Shown here in pieces: positions 44,720 to 58,239 of a stretch of 64,000 bases of DNA; the first letter of the stretch is position 1, and the number at the start of each line of letters is the position of its first letter. The position numbers and the translations under genes are program-made. The stretch covers positions 106,181,839 through 106,245,838 of the forward strand of contig NC_045448.1 of assembly GCF_002776525.5 (NCBI RefSeq). Direction: 5' to 3'. Source of the DNA: Piliocolobus tephrosceles (lineage: Eukaryota > Chordata > Mammalia > Primates > Cercopithecidae). Under the pieces are notes generated by a model. That model worked only from the letters and a program-made list of their open reading frames with translations, was not told the origin of the DNA and searched no databases.

Positions 44720-46985
44720 TGTTTTTGGTTTGCTCTATATAACCACTCACAATATTTTGCATATACTGTAGTGGGCTGAATGACTGAATCAGTACAGGAG
44801 CTTCCGAATCCATCTACAAATCAAAAGATAAACCACAGAGGCCTTTTTCTCCAAATTGCTACACTGCTGAAACTGGGGATTTTCCATCCTAGATTTTTAC
44901 TCATTTTTTTTTTTCTTTCTTAACCATAAACTTATTATAATTCTTGAGTCTCTTAAAGAAATTAGTCCTCCATCCCAATTGGAGTGCCTAGCAACATAAT
45001 TCTCAAGTGTCTCCTCTTTTCAGACCACCACATGCTCCTCTTCTCCATGACACAAAGTCCAATATAAAGTGTTTGCCCAGACATTTTAATGCCACCTTTT
45101 TGCAGTGATATAGCGATCTAGCTATAGCTATGTATTTGCCGTGCTATAGTTACACCATAAATAAAATATCAATGCATACTTTATGAGTTCATTTGCAGGC
45201 CTCCTCTTAAGAAAGTCTCTAATTTATGAGGCGGCTGGCTAAAAAAATTTAAATAATTTCAGGCAGTCTGAACACCATTTGCTCTTGGGTCATTATTCAT
45301 GTTCAATATAGTTTGGGTCCTGGAAATAAGTGGGCTCATTTCCATGGTGCCCTGATACGACTGGGTTCTGTTGTAGCCATCTATCATTTGGACCTGTGTG
45401 GAGATGCTTTTCAGATTCATTAAAATAAGTGGAAATACGGTTTATAACCTCAGAGGTGAAAACTTAAGAGCCAGGTCCTCAGAAGTAGAGAATAAATAAG
45501 CTGAGAGGTTAAGGTCTCTTACAAGGACCGTGGGAAGTCTTCAGACCTGCGTTGCCTGTAGCCTCTGCAGTCATGGACAAAAATGTATGGTGAACAATAC
45601 TCTTTTGTTTACGATGCTCACATCTAGCCAGATTTTGCTTGGGTACTTCCCTACTCATGGAATTTGCACATTTGCTGAGGCAATCAGTATATCAAAGAGA
45701 ATTCACCATCACTGGTGGGTGGTGAATGTCACCTGCTTATTCCCGGGCTTTCACCCAGAGAAGAAACCTAAGCACTCTTTCTAGCGTGAGGTTCAAAATG
45801 GCTAACTGTGGTCTGAAATGACCTCAGAGGAAGGAGCTGGACTAGGAGGCAGGAGAAACAGGATTGGGTGCTGCCCACTGGGTGATGTGACTTTGCGCAA
45901 TCTTTTAGCCTTCTTGGGTCTCAGTTTCTGCAAAGTAAGGGAACAAACTAAATAATCTCTACCACTTCCTAGTTCGCTATTTCTGTATAGGAGGGTCTAA
46001 ATCTATACTCTTGGAGAAACTGCTAGGATGTATGTATAAGGCCAGGATGCAAGCCTGCTACCCTTGCTGGCAGCTCCCACAAGATAAGACAAATGCACCA
46101 GCAACAACTGAGTACATGAGTAGCACAGTTTTTCCATCTTCATAATCCAGTGGGATGCTCAAGCACAGCTTCCTACAGTAATTTCTTCAGTGGAAGACTG
46201 TGTAAAGTATTCTAATAATGGATAGAATTTAAAGTCTTGAGAATCTGGAGCCTATTATGCTAAATCAACTGTTACTCAAAAACCTCAATTTTCCATAAAG
46301 TTTAAAGCCTTTATGGAAAAGCCACCTTGCTTCAGGTCACCAGTGTTCATGTCAAAGACCAATTGGCTGGGAAGATACTTGGTCACTGAGACCACCAGAC
46401 AGTCTCTGTCTCCAGACGAATAAAAACCTGATTCCACAAAGACGTCCACATCGATTCCGGGAAGGCATTTCTCCCCTTTAGATTTCATTAGTATGACAAA
46501 TCATTTCTTAGAACCTATGCCTAGATACATTTAAAGTTCCTGTTTAAAATTCTGAATGAGTAGAGTCACATAATTTATTTAACTAGCCCTCTTTCATCTC
46601 TAGATTCCAAATATTGATTCTCTCAATTTCCTAGCCAGAAGTTAACTGAGGAGATTGCTTTCTACATTTTCAGAATGGGTTTAAAGGTATAAATCTGGGA
46701 GTTCAGTTGCCTAAAATAATCAGAGAAGTCTTTTTTTCTATAGTTGTCACTCACTTCCCAATTCTTCTGACAGAGAATAGCCATTTACTCTGTGAAGAGT
46801 TTCCCCCTGCATGGGTGATAGTGAATGGTAGCAATGCTATGGCATTCATTCTTAACACTGCAACTCCAACCTAAGAAAATGTCTTTCTAAATGGTCACAA
46901 GTATCCCTCCCCTTCAAGTCATTCATACACCTGTAAGTTCACTGGAAAGGACAAGGACAGATACTAAAGAACATTGTAAAAGTAA
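44720..46985. other. VWA3B intron, mostly unassigned
   Basis: Contains the minus-strand 67-codon open frame at 46,285-46,488 discussed in the findings. There are no other recognised features. Confidence 0.45.
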
Positions 46986-46992
46986 TTCATGT

Positions 46993-47290
46993 TGGCTGTG
47001 AACGGTGGCTCACACCTGCAATCCCAGCACCTTGGGTGACTGAGGCGGGTGAATCCCTGGAGACCAGGAGTTTGAGACCAGCCTGGCCAACGTGGCAAAA
47101 CCCTGTCTCTACTAAAAACACAAAAATTAGCTGGGTGTGGTGCCATGCGCCTGTAATCCCAGCTACTCAGGAGGCGAGGAACAAGAATCACTTAAACCTG
47201 GAAGGCGGAAGTTGCAGTGAGCCAAGATCACACCACTGCACCCCAGCCTGGGTGACAGAGTGAGACTTTGTCTCAAAAAAAAAAAAAAAT
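46993..47290 (+). mobile_element. Alu (older)
   Basis: Alu with many substitutions and a short exact flanking repeat, attcatgtt, before and after the A-tail. Confidence 0.9.
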
Positions 47291-47517
47291 ATTCATGTTT
47301 ACTCTGCTTTGTTTCCAACTGTTATTACTATTGGCAAGAATTCATTTCTGGTTGATTCCACATCATGGGGCCTTATGGAAGGAACCATTCACCATGGCCT
47401 ACCTGATGATTTGATGATTCATTCGGACCATGGCACAGTCAACTGAACTGCATCACAGATAAAGCACAGTGGTCAGCTTCAATATAATGGTTCATCCCAC
47501 AGAAATAGAACACAGGC

Positions 47518-47816
47518 GGCCGGGCGCGGTGGTTCAAGCCTGTAATCCCAGCACTTTGGGAGGCCGAGACGGGTGGATCACGAGGTCAGGAGATCGAGAC
47601 CATCCTGGTCTACACGGTGAAACCCCGTCTCTACTAAAAAAAATACAAAAAACTAGCCGGACGAGGTGGCGGTGCCTATAGTCCCAGCTACTCGGGAGGC
47701 TGAGGCAGGAGAATGGCGTGAACCCGGGAGGTGGAGCTTGTAGTGAGCCGAGATCGCGCCACTGCACTCCAGCCTGGGCGACAGAGCGAGACTCCGTCTC
47801 AAAAAAAAAAAAAAAA
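47518..47816 (+). mobile_element. young AluY
   Basis: Near-consensus AluY (ggccgggcgcggtggttcaag). It has an exact 17-bp target duplication, agaaatagaacacaggc, at 47,501-47,517 and 47,817-47,833. Confidence 0.96.
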
Positions 47817-47839
47817 AGAAATAGAACACAGGCTTCCCA

Positions 47840-48915
47840 GGATGAAAAGACATCTCACCAGGGCAGCTAGAGCTGCCATCCCTTCAGCCAGAATATTGAC
47901 AACTTTGTTCCAGAAAGATGACATCCTGCTGGTTTTGAATTTTGCTGAAGACTTCGGGGTGAAGACAGTTCACATCAAAGAACTCCTCCCAACTCCATTT
48001 CTTTTCTGCCATACCTCACCTAAACATGCACACAAAATACATGCCAACTACTGAGGTCTAAAAAGAGACTCATGGGTGATGAAAGTCAGAGGGAATAGAG
48101 ACAGAGCAGGAAAGGCTAGCTCTCAAATAAACAAGCCAACATATGTTTAGACTCAGGCACACAAGAATAGCTGCACACCAGTTTCAGTGAGGAAGTCCCA
48201 CGAGCAGTGATGCCAGCAGGAGGGATGCTGTGTGCTGAGTAATGTGATTTAGCCTTGTCTACAAAATTCAGATAATCCAATTTACTTCCTTGTCAGATTC
48301 AATCGCAGGTGATATGGATGAGGGCCCCAAATGATGCCACCCTCTTTTCATTTCATGACTTAATTTCAAGGTCATGCTCTTGGACATGGTGGTGGAGAGA
48401 GTGAAATGACTAAATGTTTGATGCTTTAAACTTTTCCACTTAACAAGCAGCATACTTCTCCACTGGGTACAGAATGCATTTCTACAAGTTAACCAGAACT
48501 AGGCTTTGGCTTAAAATCTTGTTAAAAAAAACCCACTACTGAAGACTTTTCCTGCCCTAAATTATTGACCTCCAGCACATGCAATCCCCAAATTGTCGTC
48601 ACAGCAGCTCCAACATGCTTCCTTGTTCACGTCTGTCCTTAAGGCCATGTAAAGTCTGTCACTGCTCTAATCAAAGGAATGTGTGTAGGTTCAGAGAGGT
48701 GCTGACCTTTCCCCTTTCTAGGACACCTAATTATAAGACCGGGACATTTGCAAACTGTCTCTGTGAATAATTCAGCTCCCTTTAAAACCTTGGTGAACAG
48801 GACCGGGCTAACCTGCAGCCTTTGGGAACTCACTCAGTCTCCGCTCATTTAAATTTAGAGGGATTTCATCCACCAGCAAGTATCCAGACTCTGCATCCCT
48901 TTGAAAAATGGACCG
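47840..48915. other. VWA3B intron, no feature
   Basis: Nothing recognised. Open frames here are short and partly built on Alu sequence. Confidence 0.45.
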
Positions 48916-48919
48916 GAAA

Positions 48920-49219
48920 GGCCTGGCGCGGTGGCTCATGCCTGTAATCCCAGCACTTTCGGAGGCTGAGGCAGGTGGATCACGAGGTCAGGAGATCAAG
49001 ACCATCCTGGCTAACATGGTGAAACCCCGTCTCTACTAAAAATACAAAAAAATTAGCCGGGCGAGGTGGCGGGCGCCTGTAGTTCCAGCTACTCGGGAGG
49101 CTGAGGCAGGAGAATGATGTGAACCCAGGAGGTAGAGCTTGCAGTAAGTGGAGATGGTGCCACTGCACTCCAGCCTGGGTGACAGAGTGAGACTCCGTCT
49201 CAAAAAAAGAAAGGAAAAA
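48920..49219 (+). mobile_element. AluY
   Basis: The target duplication gaaaatggac[c/t]gga flanks it with one mismatch (48,903 side and 49,220 side). The A-tail is mixed with G. Confidence 0.93.
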
Positions 49220-49988
49220 GAAAAATGGACTGGAGAGACAATGAGAAAAGGCTTACAGGAAAATAGAAATCAGGAGTGGCAAACTCCTGCCCAGCCTCTC
49301 CAGGGCGGGGAGGAAGTGGCCCATGGTGAATGAGTTGGAAAGCCTCAGTGTGCTTTCCTTCCCAGGGCGTTTGCACTTTAACAGAAGGCAAATATTGTGC
49401 CCAAGAAGTGAAGCTCTAAGTGGAATTTCCTGCCGGAGCCCTGAAGAGAAAGCAAGGTCTGCTTGTGAACTGCTCTCAAGTACGGCACATCTGGGCGGGG
49501 GCTCACCGGAAAGCTGGCGGTGCTGCCTGGCCGGCCAAGGCTTAAGGGAGTTTTGATCCCCTTCCCTTCCATAGTCTTGGGCACTTAGCCTTGCCTTAAA
49601 AACCAAAGGGATGTAGAGGAGTGCTCTGTGAACCTTCCCCCGCCTCCTCAGGGCATAGTATACCTCTAGAAAACACACAGTGAGTAACACGCATCCCAAA
49701 ACCCCAGTGCAGTTTCCACCTCTCTTTCCAGGCACTGCTTCCCGAGCCCGGCACAGGCCTGGTGAGCAGTCTGGCCTCAGCCTCATCCCAGCTGGTGGTG
49801 CTTTGTGTCATGCGAATGGCTAAGAGGCACAAGAAACAATTCCACAGACGATCCCTGAACTAGGAAACATTCCTTCCCCTCCCTGACCCCAGGGCAGCAC
49901 CGGGCTGTGGGGAACAGTTAATCACCCTGCAAGCAAAACCTCCAGTCAAACATTAACAAACAGCTACCTCAAAGGCTTTGCTGAAAAG

Positions 49989-49992
<4 letters not shown>

Positions 49993-50019
<27 letters not shown>

Positions 50020-50020
50020 G
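49993..50020. repeat. (GT)n microsatellite
   Basis: About 13 pure GT units. Confidence 0.97.
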
Positions 50021-50029
50021 TTTTTTCCT

Positions 50030-51500
50030 CTCTCTCTTTCTTTGTAGCAGCAAAGGAATCTAATAAATATATACAATATTCCAAACAGAAAAACCAAAAA
50101 ATCCAAAATGATTTCCCTATCTTGAAAGCAAACCTGCAAGATCATCTCAGGAAATATTCCCTTATTGCTCTTTCAGGAAAAAACATACAAAGAGGGAGAA
50201 ATTTGAAGGGTGTTACATATTTAAATCTGAAAATCACCAAAGCTTGGGATTTGTAATTCCGTGTTCCTGATACAGTTCTTCATCTCCCGCTACTCCGGAG
50301 ATGAACAAAAGCCACACTTGGGAGCCACTTTTGTGTCACTGCCTTGAGGTATGAACCACTACCAGCTACCTACTTTATACAAACATCTCCCACGAGACTG
50401 TGATGTGCAAATAAAGTCGAAGTCTTTAAGAAAACTTTTCCCTAATTTTAGCTGTCTTGAGGCACGGGCCAAGCTCAGAAGGCAGGAGGACGCTGGGGTA
50501 CTGGTGTCCTGCCCACTCCCTGCTCTTTCTCTCTAGGGCTCCAGGAACTCTCTTTCCTTCCCTTGCCCCTTTAAGTCTGGGGGTGATAACAACTTCCTGC
50601 TATTGCTTGTCCTGTAATATCCCATGGACGGCCTTGGACTGACCTTCACCTCCGCCAAGAGTTCCTTCATTAAGGTTCCTTCACTAGGACTGAATGAATT
50701 GGATTCTGCTCCCTGGGTGGCCCCTGCTAAGCCTTCTACACTCCGTTTTCTTCCTCCAGACAGGGAGGGCAAATCTGTCCCCAAACCTGTTTAGGGTGCT
50801 TGGGTAGAACTCATGGCTCGGAACAAAGACAAATGTAGAGGCAGGAGACTGCTGACATCTGCCCGGCCGAAATCTCCAGAGAGGAGGGTGCCTTTAGCTT
50901 CAGAATGAAAAGACAACCTGGTTGTAAGTTTTTGTCACCTCAGGGATCCCCAGAGTTGACACCCACCTTCCCATTCCTGAACATCAGGACACGAGACAGA
51001 GACTTTTTAGAAAATAGAATTTGAGGATATTTTCCTCCTTCTTTCAGTTTCCTCCAGTGACTGGCGTTTCCGAGCAGGATTCTCTCCTTAAACCCCCATC
51101 TAACCCCTAGCTAACCGTGGCACAGTCGTGAAGGCTTCATTTTCTCTTTGTCATCCTCTCACTCCCTCTGGGGTTTCAGCTTCACTCTGGCCACACGCCC
51201 CAGAGGCCCATTGGGGGTCCCACTTCCAGATGGTAAACTGTCACTGCAGTGCTGTCTGCGGACAGCATGGCCTGAATGTGCACACATCACTTCTGTGTGA
51301 TGGCAACATCACCAGTGCACCCCTAGACTTGTTAACTTCCTGCCCACTGGTATGGACAGGAGGCAGGGAAATACTGGGTAGAAGACGGCGGTCCCCGGTG
51401 AAGGCCCCACTCTCAAGCCTGGACCCAAGGCCCAAAGGGAGAACACGCAGTTCTGTTTTCCTGCTTGAATGTTGCCTTTTCCAAAACCACCCTGCCTGTA
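50030..51500. other. VWA3B intron, no gene recognised
   Basis: No named repeat and no exon-like segment with proper splice sites on the minus strand. Confidence 0.45.
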
Positions 51501-51529
51501 CCGTCCCCCATCCTGTACCCATGAAAAGC

Positions 51530-52220
51530 CCAGGCTCCACTGGCCATGGAGTAGCAGAGAAGGAGAAAAGAGAAGCAGCAGCCTGACATCATTGAGAAGC
51601 AGCTTGACTTCAGAGGGATGGCTTGATGGCGGGACCTCAGAGAAGAGTGTGGCTGGCAACAGCCAAATCCCAGGGGAAGACCACCCTCCCAATTCATCCC
51701 CTTTCTAGCTCTCCATCCTGCTGAGAGTCACTTTCATCAGCAATAAAATCCCCTGCATTTACCATCTGCAATTTGTTCGTGTGACCTGATTCTTCCTGGA
51801 TGCCGAACAAGAGCTAGGGATACAGAGGGCTGTCACACCGAGCAGTTAAACACTTAGCCATCTGCGGACAGCAAAACTAAAGGAGCACTGTTGTAACACA
51901 TGCCCACTGGGGCTCCAGGGGTTGCGGTACTCCCCTAGAAGCTGCCTCGGGGCCGCACAGAGTTCTGCTCCTGCCGGCACCCAGAAGTACTCGTCCTGGC
52001 CCCTGCACCCACTCATCTGTGTGCTCCCTCTCCCGAGAGGGGCTGAGAGCCATGGGCTGAGTAAACGAGCCACCCTCTTCGCAAGTCCTGCGAAGGGGTC
52101 AGGGAAAATTTCCTGTTTCAACATCAGTAGATTTTGTTCCACTGGAGAGGGGTTCATAGCCACTAGGGAGCTAGTCTTCCCAACAGACCTGAGTATCAGC
52201 AAAACAGACTAAGTTTTTGC
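51530..52220 (+). mobile_element. probable old ERV1-type LTR
   Basis: Contains ctgctgagagtcactttcatcagcaataaaatcccctgcatt (polyadenylation signal about 51,742). The following gtgtgacctgattcttcctgg and cacatgcccactggggctccag resemble the U5 and internal start of a class I ERV. The boundaries are uncertain. Confidence 0.5.
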
Positions 52221-52224
52221 TAGT

Positions 52225-54870
52225 GGAATTAGGAAGGCTGACTAGTTAGGGTGTGACGCCTCCCACCTCCCGTTAAAGAGAAAATCTTGTGGACTGTAAA
52301 AAAAAAAAAAAGGTTACAATGCAAGAATGACAATTGGTTCATTTACTATCTGGGACACAGATAACAGCTACATATATTCTGAGTTTATTTTACATAACTG
52401 AAAGACATTTTCCTCTGTCTCCCCAGCTAACATCTTCCTGCATGTATAGTGTCAAAGTCACAACCCAACAGAATATTCTCAATGGCAAATGATCTCTGTT
52501 CTCTTCCTTCTCCGATTCCACCTCATCCAGCCTCACCATGCCTGTCTCCCTATGTGCATTTACCTAATGCTCTCTTTCTCCTGGAGCAGAGCACTCAGTT
52601 CCCCACCCTGAAGGCCATAGGCTCCAGCTTCCTTGCCAGTCACAGCTTTGAGAAGGAAACGTGTGCAGTCAGTGGTGTGGGTAAGTTTCCATGGCCTCCT
52701 TCAGGGCTGCTTTCAGCTTAAAAATATTTTCCACCTCCAAATTTTCCAAAGCAGTCAAGGTTATGGGTGAGAGAGCCTTTTTGATCTTTCTGGGCCAAAC
52801 GATTTGCCCTGGAGAACAATCCTTATTTATTCAGAAAATGGTGGAGGACAGCACAGCTGGGCTGCCCTAGACCAGGCTCCCAAGGAAGATTAATTATAAT
52901 CCACAGATGCCCTCCGGCAACTTCCCCTACCTTTCAGCTCTGAGGGCTCTGGATTGGCCAGTGAGGGTGAAATCTGCAATTACAGTAACATGAGGGGTGC
53001 TAGGGAGGGGAGTTTTCAATGGGAATTTACAATTTCAGACTTGAGATTTCTCCTGTCATTATGGAGTCAGTGAGCCAAGTGCCCATCGCCAGGGACACCA
53101 CGAAGCAGGTGGACTATGGAAATAGGCGGAAACCATTACACAGTCAAGCATGGAACGTGCCCAGCGCAGGACGCTAGGCAGAGCAGGTGGGAATAATGGC
53201 TCTCACTTTAGGTCTGATCTGGAGCCAGCCAGGAACTGCCCGGGGAAGCTGGAGCGTAAAAATCAGGCACAGGCTCCCTGGACACAGCATGTGTTGCCGT
53301 GTCTCCTTCCCACCTCTGGTTCTTACCGACAGAAAAATCATGAAGCTGCCCCAAACTCAGGAATCGGCAAGGCAGCTATGCTGGGTGTCAACCTTGCTCC
53401 AGATGAGGGTTATCAGAACGCCCTGGTCATCCAGACTCCATAACACACCCTGCAGCAGGCCAGCTGCAGTGGCCACAGCCCTCTGGACACACGTGGGCAG
53501 GCCACTCCGAATGGTCTCATCTCCGTTTTGTTGCTTATCAGTCAGCTCGTGGGGGGGCTTAATGATGAACAGAGGGGCTCTTTCACGGCAATTTATACTC
53601 ATCTTTCAAAAGCTTTGGCCTTGCTAAAAGAATTTAAAATGAGACTCTATTTACATATAAATCAGGAAAAATGACTTGCATCTATGATGCATTTTTCACC
53701 GCAGGATCTCAGAAGGCCTTGAAACCTGGAGCTTCGCACACCAAAGCTTGAGTCCTGTTAGTGGGTCACAGAATTCAATCTGTGGCGTGTGATACTAATG
53801 GCATTCTGAACTCTCAGAATCTATCACACATGGAAAGGAGAAGTATCGTCGCAAGAAAACAACATTCCAAATCTTCCACTGCAGAGGGCCATGCCACGAG
53901 TAGAAAGAACTCTGAGGAGAAGTCACCAGATGTGGCCTCTCCCCCAGTTCCCTAGGGACATTTATTCTGGAACATGGGTGTTCCCCTAACAGACAAGAGC
54001 GGCTTTCGACAGCCTGTGTGAGGGCAAGGCAGGAGGGGACAGTCTTAGCCCCTGACCAAGAGGCAGCCGCAGACCCAGTGATACCACTACACGAACTAAA
54101 CGCCTTCTCCTGCTCTAGCTCACCTGGCGTTCCCACTCTCTTTCTCCCTGCCTTCCCAGTGAAGATCTGGAGGCAAAACTCTTCACTTCTTATACTAACT
54201 TCCTCCACTTCTTCCCACCCTTCTACCCCCTGCCAACTGGCCTCTGCCCCCACCATTCCACTGGCGTTATTCTCGCCAACCTCACTAATGCACTTTCTCT
54301 TGGCGAGTCAAATGGCTTTCAGACATCATTCTGCATGGCTTTCCAAAACTCCTTGATAATAACTTTAGCAGTGGAAAGAGCCATCACTGATAATGTATGT
54401 TGTGTGCATTCACTGCTGAGCACCTGGTGCTGCACACTCTCCTAGGTGTATGAAGTATGTGGTCTCACAACTTTCTTTTAGGCCAGTGCTTTAATTTTTG
54501 TATTTGGAGTCAGGTGGACCGGAATGCAAATCTCGGCACTGCTATCTTCCAGCTGTGTGATGCTACTCAGGCCTTCTAAGCTGAGTTCCTGACTCTTGTC
54601 CTTGACTCTCTACCCTGGGCCTCCTGCTTCTCTAACTTACTCACCTTGGTCCCTTCTACTATCTCCTCCTCCTCTCCCAGCACCTGAAATGACCTCCAAA
54701 TCTATCCCCTTAACTCTGGCCTCTCTTCTAAACTCCAGACGTGCGGCCGTTTACTGGCCTCTCTCACCTGCGTGTCCCACGGATATCTAAGAATCAGGAG
54801 TGTTGAAAGTGAACTACCTTTTCCTGAAAATCTGCTCTTCCTCTCACTGTGCCGCTTCTGTGTTTGTTCT
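52225..54870. other. VWA3B intron, mostly unassigned
   Basis: A possible MIR remnant lies at 54,480-54,580 (ggagtcaggtggaccggaatgcaaatc). No host exon was found. Confidence 0.45.
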
Positions 54871-54879
54871 TTCATTTAT

Positions 54880-55870
54880 TCACTGAAATACGTGTGCATG
54901 CCTACAAGGTGCCCACCACGATTCTAGGCTCTGGGAGCACCTACACCACCACAAACCAAGTCCCACCCTTATTTCAGTGGGGAAGACAGACTGTAAACAA
55001 AAACGTCAGGCAGTGAAGTGTGCTGTGAAGTAAACAAACATGTGGCAGAGGGTTAGAGGCTGACACGTGATGGGATAGGCTGGCCAGGGTACACCCGCCT
55101 CCCTGAGGAGCAGAGGAAAGATGGAAGGGGAAGCAGTGCTTCTGCTCCTACAGTTATCCAAGGCAGAAGTTTCGTGAGCATCTTCAACTTTGTCCCACAT
55201 GTCCTACTTTCCCATAACCCGTGTCTCTGTTACCTGTTCTCTCCCCAGTGTTCCCCCCTGGCGCAAGGACTCAACACCTCTCCAGGGGAGCGCTGCACGG
55301 GATTTTGGTCTTTTACGTTGGGTCTCATCTCATTGTCAGAATAATCTTTCTAGGACACACATCTGTGAAAGTCCGTTGCTTGCTGAAAACCCCTTCCAGG
55401 TGTCCATTTCCTGCAGGCATAAGTCCCTGACCCCAGTAGAGTTCAAGTACCTCGTTTTCTGGTACCATCTTCCCATTCCCACCGTCTCTCCTGCCACGTT
55501 CCCCAGGGCACGCTCCGTGCTCTTCCCCACATCCCTGCCTGAGCCCAGGCTGTTTCTTTTACTCCAAACACGTCTCGCACCCCAGTCCCCGATTCCTAGG
55601 CATCCTTCTGGGCCAAACTGGATGCGTGACGCCTTCCCTAAGGTCAGGTCACTTTTCCCCATCTTCCACTTGTTCTCTGGGGGTGCCTTTGTTGTATTTG
55701 TAACACAGTGAAAGGCTGTAAGGGTCTGCATTTCACTCGTTCAATACACATTTGCTGAGTGGCCCCTGTGCACTGGGCTTCACTGTCAGTGCCACGGACA
55801 CAGCTACAAATAAGGCCAGACCAGGTCTCGGCTCTCACAGCAGTGATGCCCTGGCGCAATGTCTCCTCCA
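54880..55870. mobile_element. L2-like fragments
   Basis: Segments such as caaggtgcccaccacgattctaggctctggg and ggaagacagactgtaaacaaaaacg read as L2 in the plus sense. The part at 55,370-55,690 (ccaggtgtccatttcctgcagg...cttgttctctggg) reads as L2 antisense. All of it is highly diverged. Confidence 0.4.
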
Positions 55871-55879
55871 TTGGGCTGG

Positions 55880-56975
55880 GCCCATGCGTTCAGTGCAGCT
55901 AACAAATCCCCATTTTGTGTCCAATATAAGGTACCCCCCTGGGAGATCCCAGGGAGACAGAAAAGAATGAGCGAGGCCACTCATCGCCTGAGGGCATCTG
56001 CCCCACGCGCAGAATCTTATCCGTGGTTTTTGGATGAAGAAATCACGGGAATTATTTTTATTCCCATTTTGTGGTAAGAAAGACATAGAACAATTAATTC
56101 AATTAATTCGTATGTTGTAAACAACGAGCTTGACTGCCAGAATTCCAGATGAATTCGGTGGAACACAATGATCTTTGCTCCGAATCACAAGAGGCTTCTT
56201 TTCACTCCATTCGCAACACTTCCTATTTGCAAACTTAATATGAAGTATAGACAAAAGAACAGGCCAGCAAATTCTGCTGTTAGGCGGCGGGGTCTCCATA
56301 GCTCAACACCTGGGACTGGCCATGGTCTGTCGTCCTCATTCAAATTAGGATAGTCCAAGGACTAAGTCTGTTGTGTTCTAGGTACTCCCAGTGCCTAGAA
56401 TAGGGCTTGGCATCTCATGGGCACTCATAAATATTTCAACGAATAAATGAAAGAGCAGGACAGGGAAAAGCACGAGAGGAAGAAGATCATCCTTTCAAGG
56501 AGAGGCAGGTAATTCACTCTCAGTCCTCTTGAGTCTTAGGTGCCCACAGGGCATGTGGGTAAGGAAGGCAAATAGAGAAATGTCTGGGGGTGTCAGATGG
56601 CATCTCCCAAAGAAACACTGAAACAATTCTTTGAGGAAGTCATTTTGTTTGAATAACATTACTAGACATATGACCTTCTGTGATAAACATTTTTGCATTC
56701 TGCACAAAAGACAAAGCTTTTTACACTGAAGGAAAAAAATGTGATTTGCAGAAGAAAGAATAAAATGAAAGAAAACAAAACAAAATGAAACAAAACACAA
56801 GAATCTAGAGCATCAAAAACAGAATTTTAAGCCAGGCTAAACCAGTAATACTTGGCAAAGACTGAACCAAAGGTGATGAACCTGAACAGTCAGATCTGGG
56901 GTGGATTTTTAGATGAGAATGTGGTGAACACCTGAAAATTATCTAGGATTTAGTAAGATTTTGGATGAACTATTC
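55880..56975. other. VWA3B intron, no feature
   Basis: Nothing recognised beyond A-rich stretches at 56,756-56,800. Confidence 0.45.
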
Positions 56976-56984
56976 CACATCTCT

Positions 56985-57245
56985 CTTGGTTCGTTTTGTG
57001 CTGCTGTGAGAATACCACCAACTGGGTGATTTATAAGAGACAGAAACTTACTGGCTCACTCTTCTAGAAGCCAGGAGGTCCAAGATTAAGGGGCCAGCAC
57101 CTGGTGAGGGCCATCTTGCTGCCCATAACCTGGCAGAAGGCATCACATGGGAGAGAGAGAGTATGCAACAGAGATCCAAACTCATTCCTTTAATAATGAA
57201 TCCACCCCTGTGATAATGGCATTGGTCCATTTGTGACCAGAGCCC
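56985..57245 (-). mobile_element. MaLR LTR fragment (MLT1/MST-like)
   Basis: gttttgtgctgctgtgagaataccaccaactgggtgatttataag, then gaagccaggaggtccaagattaagg, then ttgtgaccagagccctcatg, in the order of an antisense MaLR-type LTR. Confidence 0.6.
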
Positions 57246-57269
57246 TCATGGTCTAGCCAGCTTGTGGTA

Positions 57270-57332
57270 TTATGGCATATATATATATTTATCTGGCATG
57301 CATATGTATAATATATATATACATATATTTTT
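57270..57332. repeat. TA-rich microsatellite
   Basis: Broken tatata and catata units. Confidence 0.8.
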
Positions 57333-57344
57333 CTTCCATGGTTC

Positions 57345-58010
57345 CTGGCTCATAACTCCTAACATCCTTGGGGTCTCTGCAGTACTGTCCTTTGTGTGTC
57401 TGTGTTGGGTAGGTTCAGGGTGGGACTGGTCACCGGAAAGATCAAGGTAGGATTAGAGAGTTAAGACTTTCAGCCCAAACCCCCAACCTCCAGGAGAGGA
57501 GAGGGGCTGAAGGTCAAGTTGATCACTATAGCCGATGCTTTAATCGATCATCCCTAAGTAATGAGGCCTCCGTAAGAACCCAAAGGACAGGGTTTAGAGA
57601 ACTTACTGACAGCTGAACACATGAAGGCTCCTGGAGGGTGGCCCACCCAGGGAGAGCACTCATGGAAAGGAGGCTCTGCACCCTTCCTGCATAGCTCCCA
57701 CGATGCATCTCTTCATCTGCATCCTTTGTCATATCGTGTATAACAAACTGCTAAACATCGGTGTTTCCCGGAGTTCTGTGTGCCACTCGCACAAATTAAT
57801 CAAACTCAAAGAGGGAGTTGTGGGAACCCCAACTTGAAGCCGGTCAGTCAGAAGTTCTGGAGGCCCAGACTTGTGACTGATGTGTTGGGAGGGCCAGTCC
57901 TGGGGACAGAGCCCTCAACCTGTGGGATCTGACGCCATCTCCAGATAGCAGTGTCAGAGCTGAATTGGAGGCGAACCAACCAGTGTCTGCTGTTTGGTAT
58001 GTGTGGGAGA
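57345..58010 (+). repeat. old LTR-like repeat
   Basis: The stretch ggaaccccaacttgaagccggtcagtcagaagttctggaggcc, with ccctcaacctgtgggatctgacgcc, is familiar from an ancient ERVL-type LTR family. The name is uncertain. Confidence 0.4.
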
Positions 58011-58239
58011 ATCCCCCACACCTCTGGTCCCAGAAGCCTCCTTCCCTGTTGACTGCCTTGTGGTGCGAGAGCACCGGCTGAGAGAGTAGTTTTTCCCACG
58101 CGCGCGCCTCTTAAACGCCCCACCTCCAGCACTGCTGCAAGGGAGATCAAGTTTCCAACGCAGGAACTCTGGGGGACACATTCAAACAAAGCACCATCCA
58201 CAGACACCCACGGAGAGTCAGAGAGTGGGTTTCACACTG

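Noticed and set aside
49253..49786. 177-codon minus-strand open frame
   Set aside because: There is no family motif, start context or splice structure. Overlapping frames on both strands are also open, so composition alone explains it.
55190..55711. 173-codon plus-strand frame
   Set aside because: It overlaps antisense L2-like DNA, and the opposite strand is open as well.
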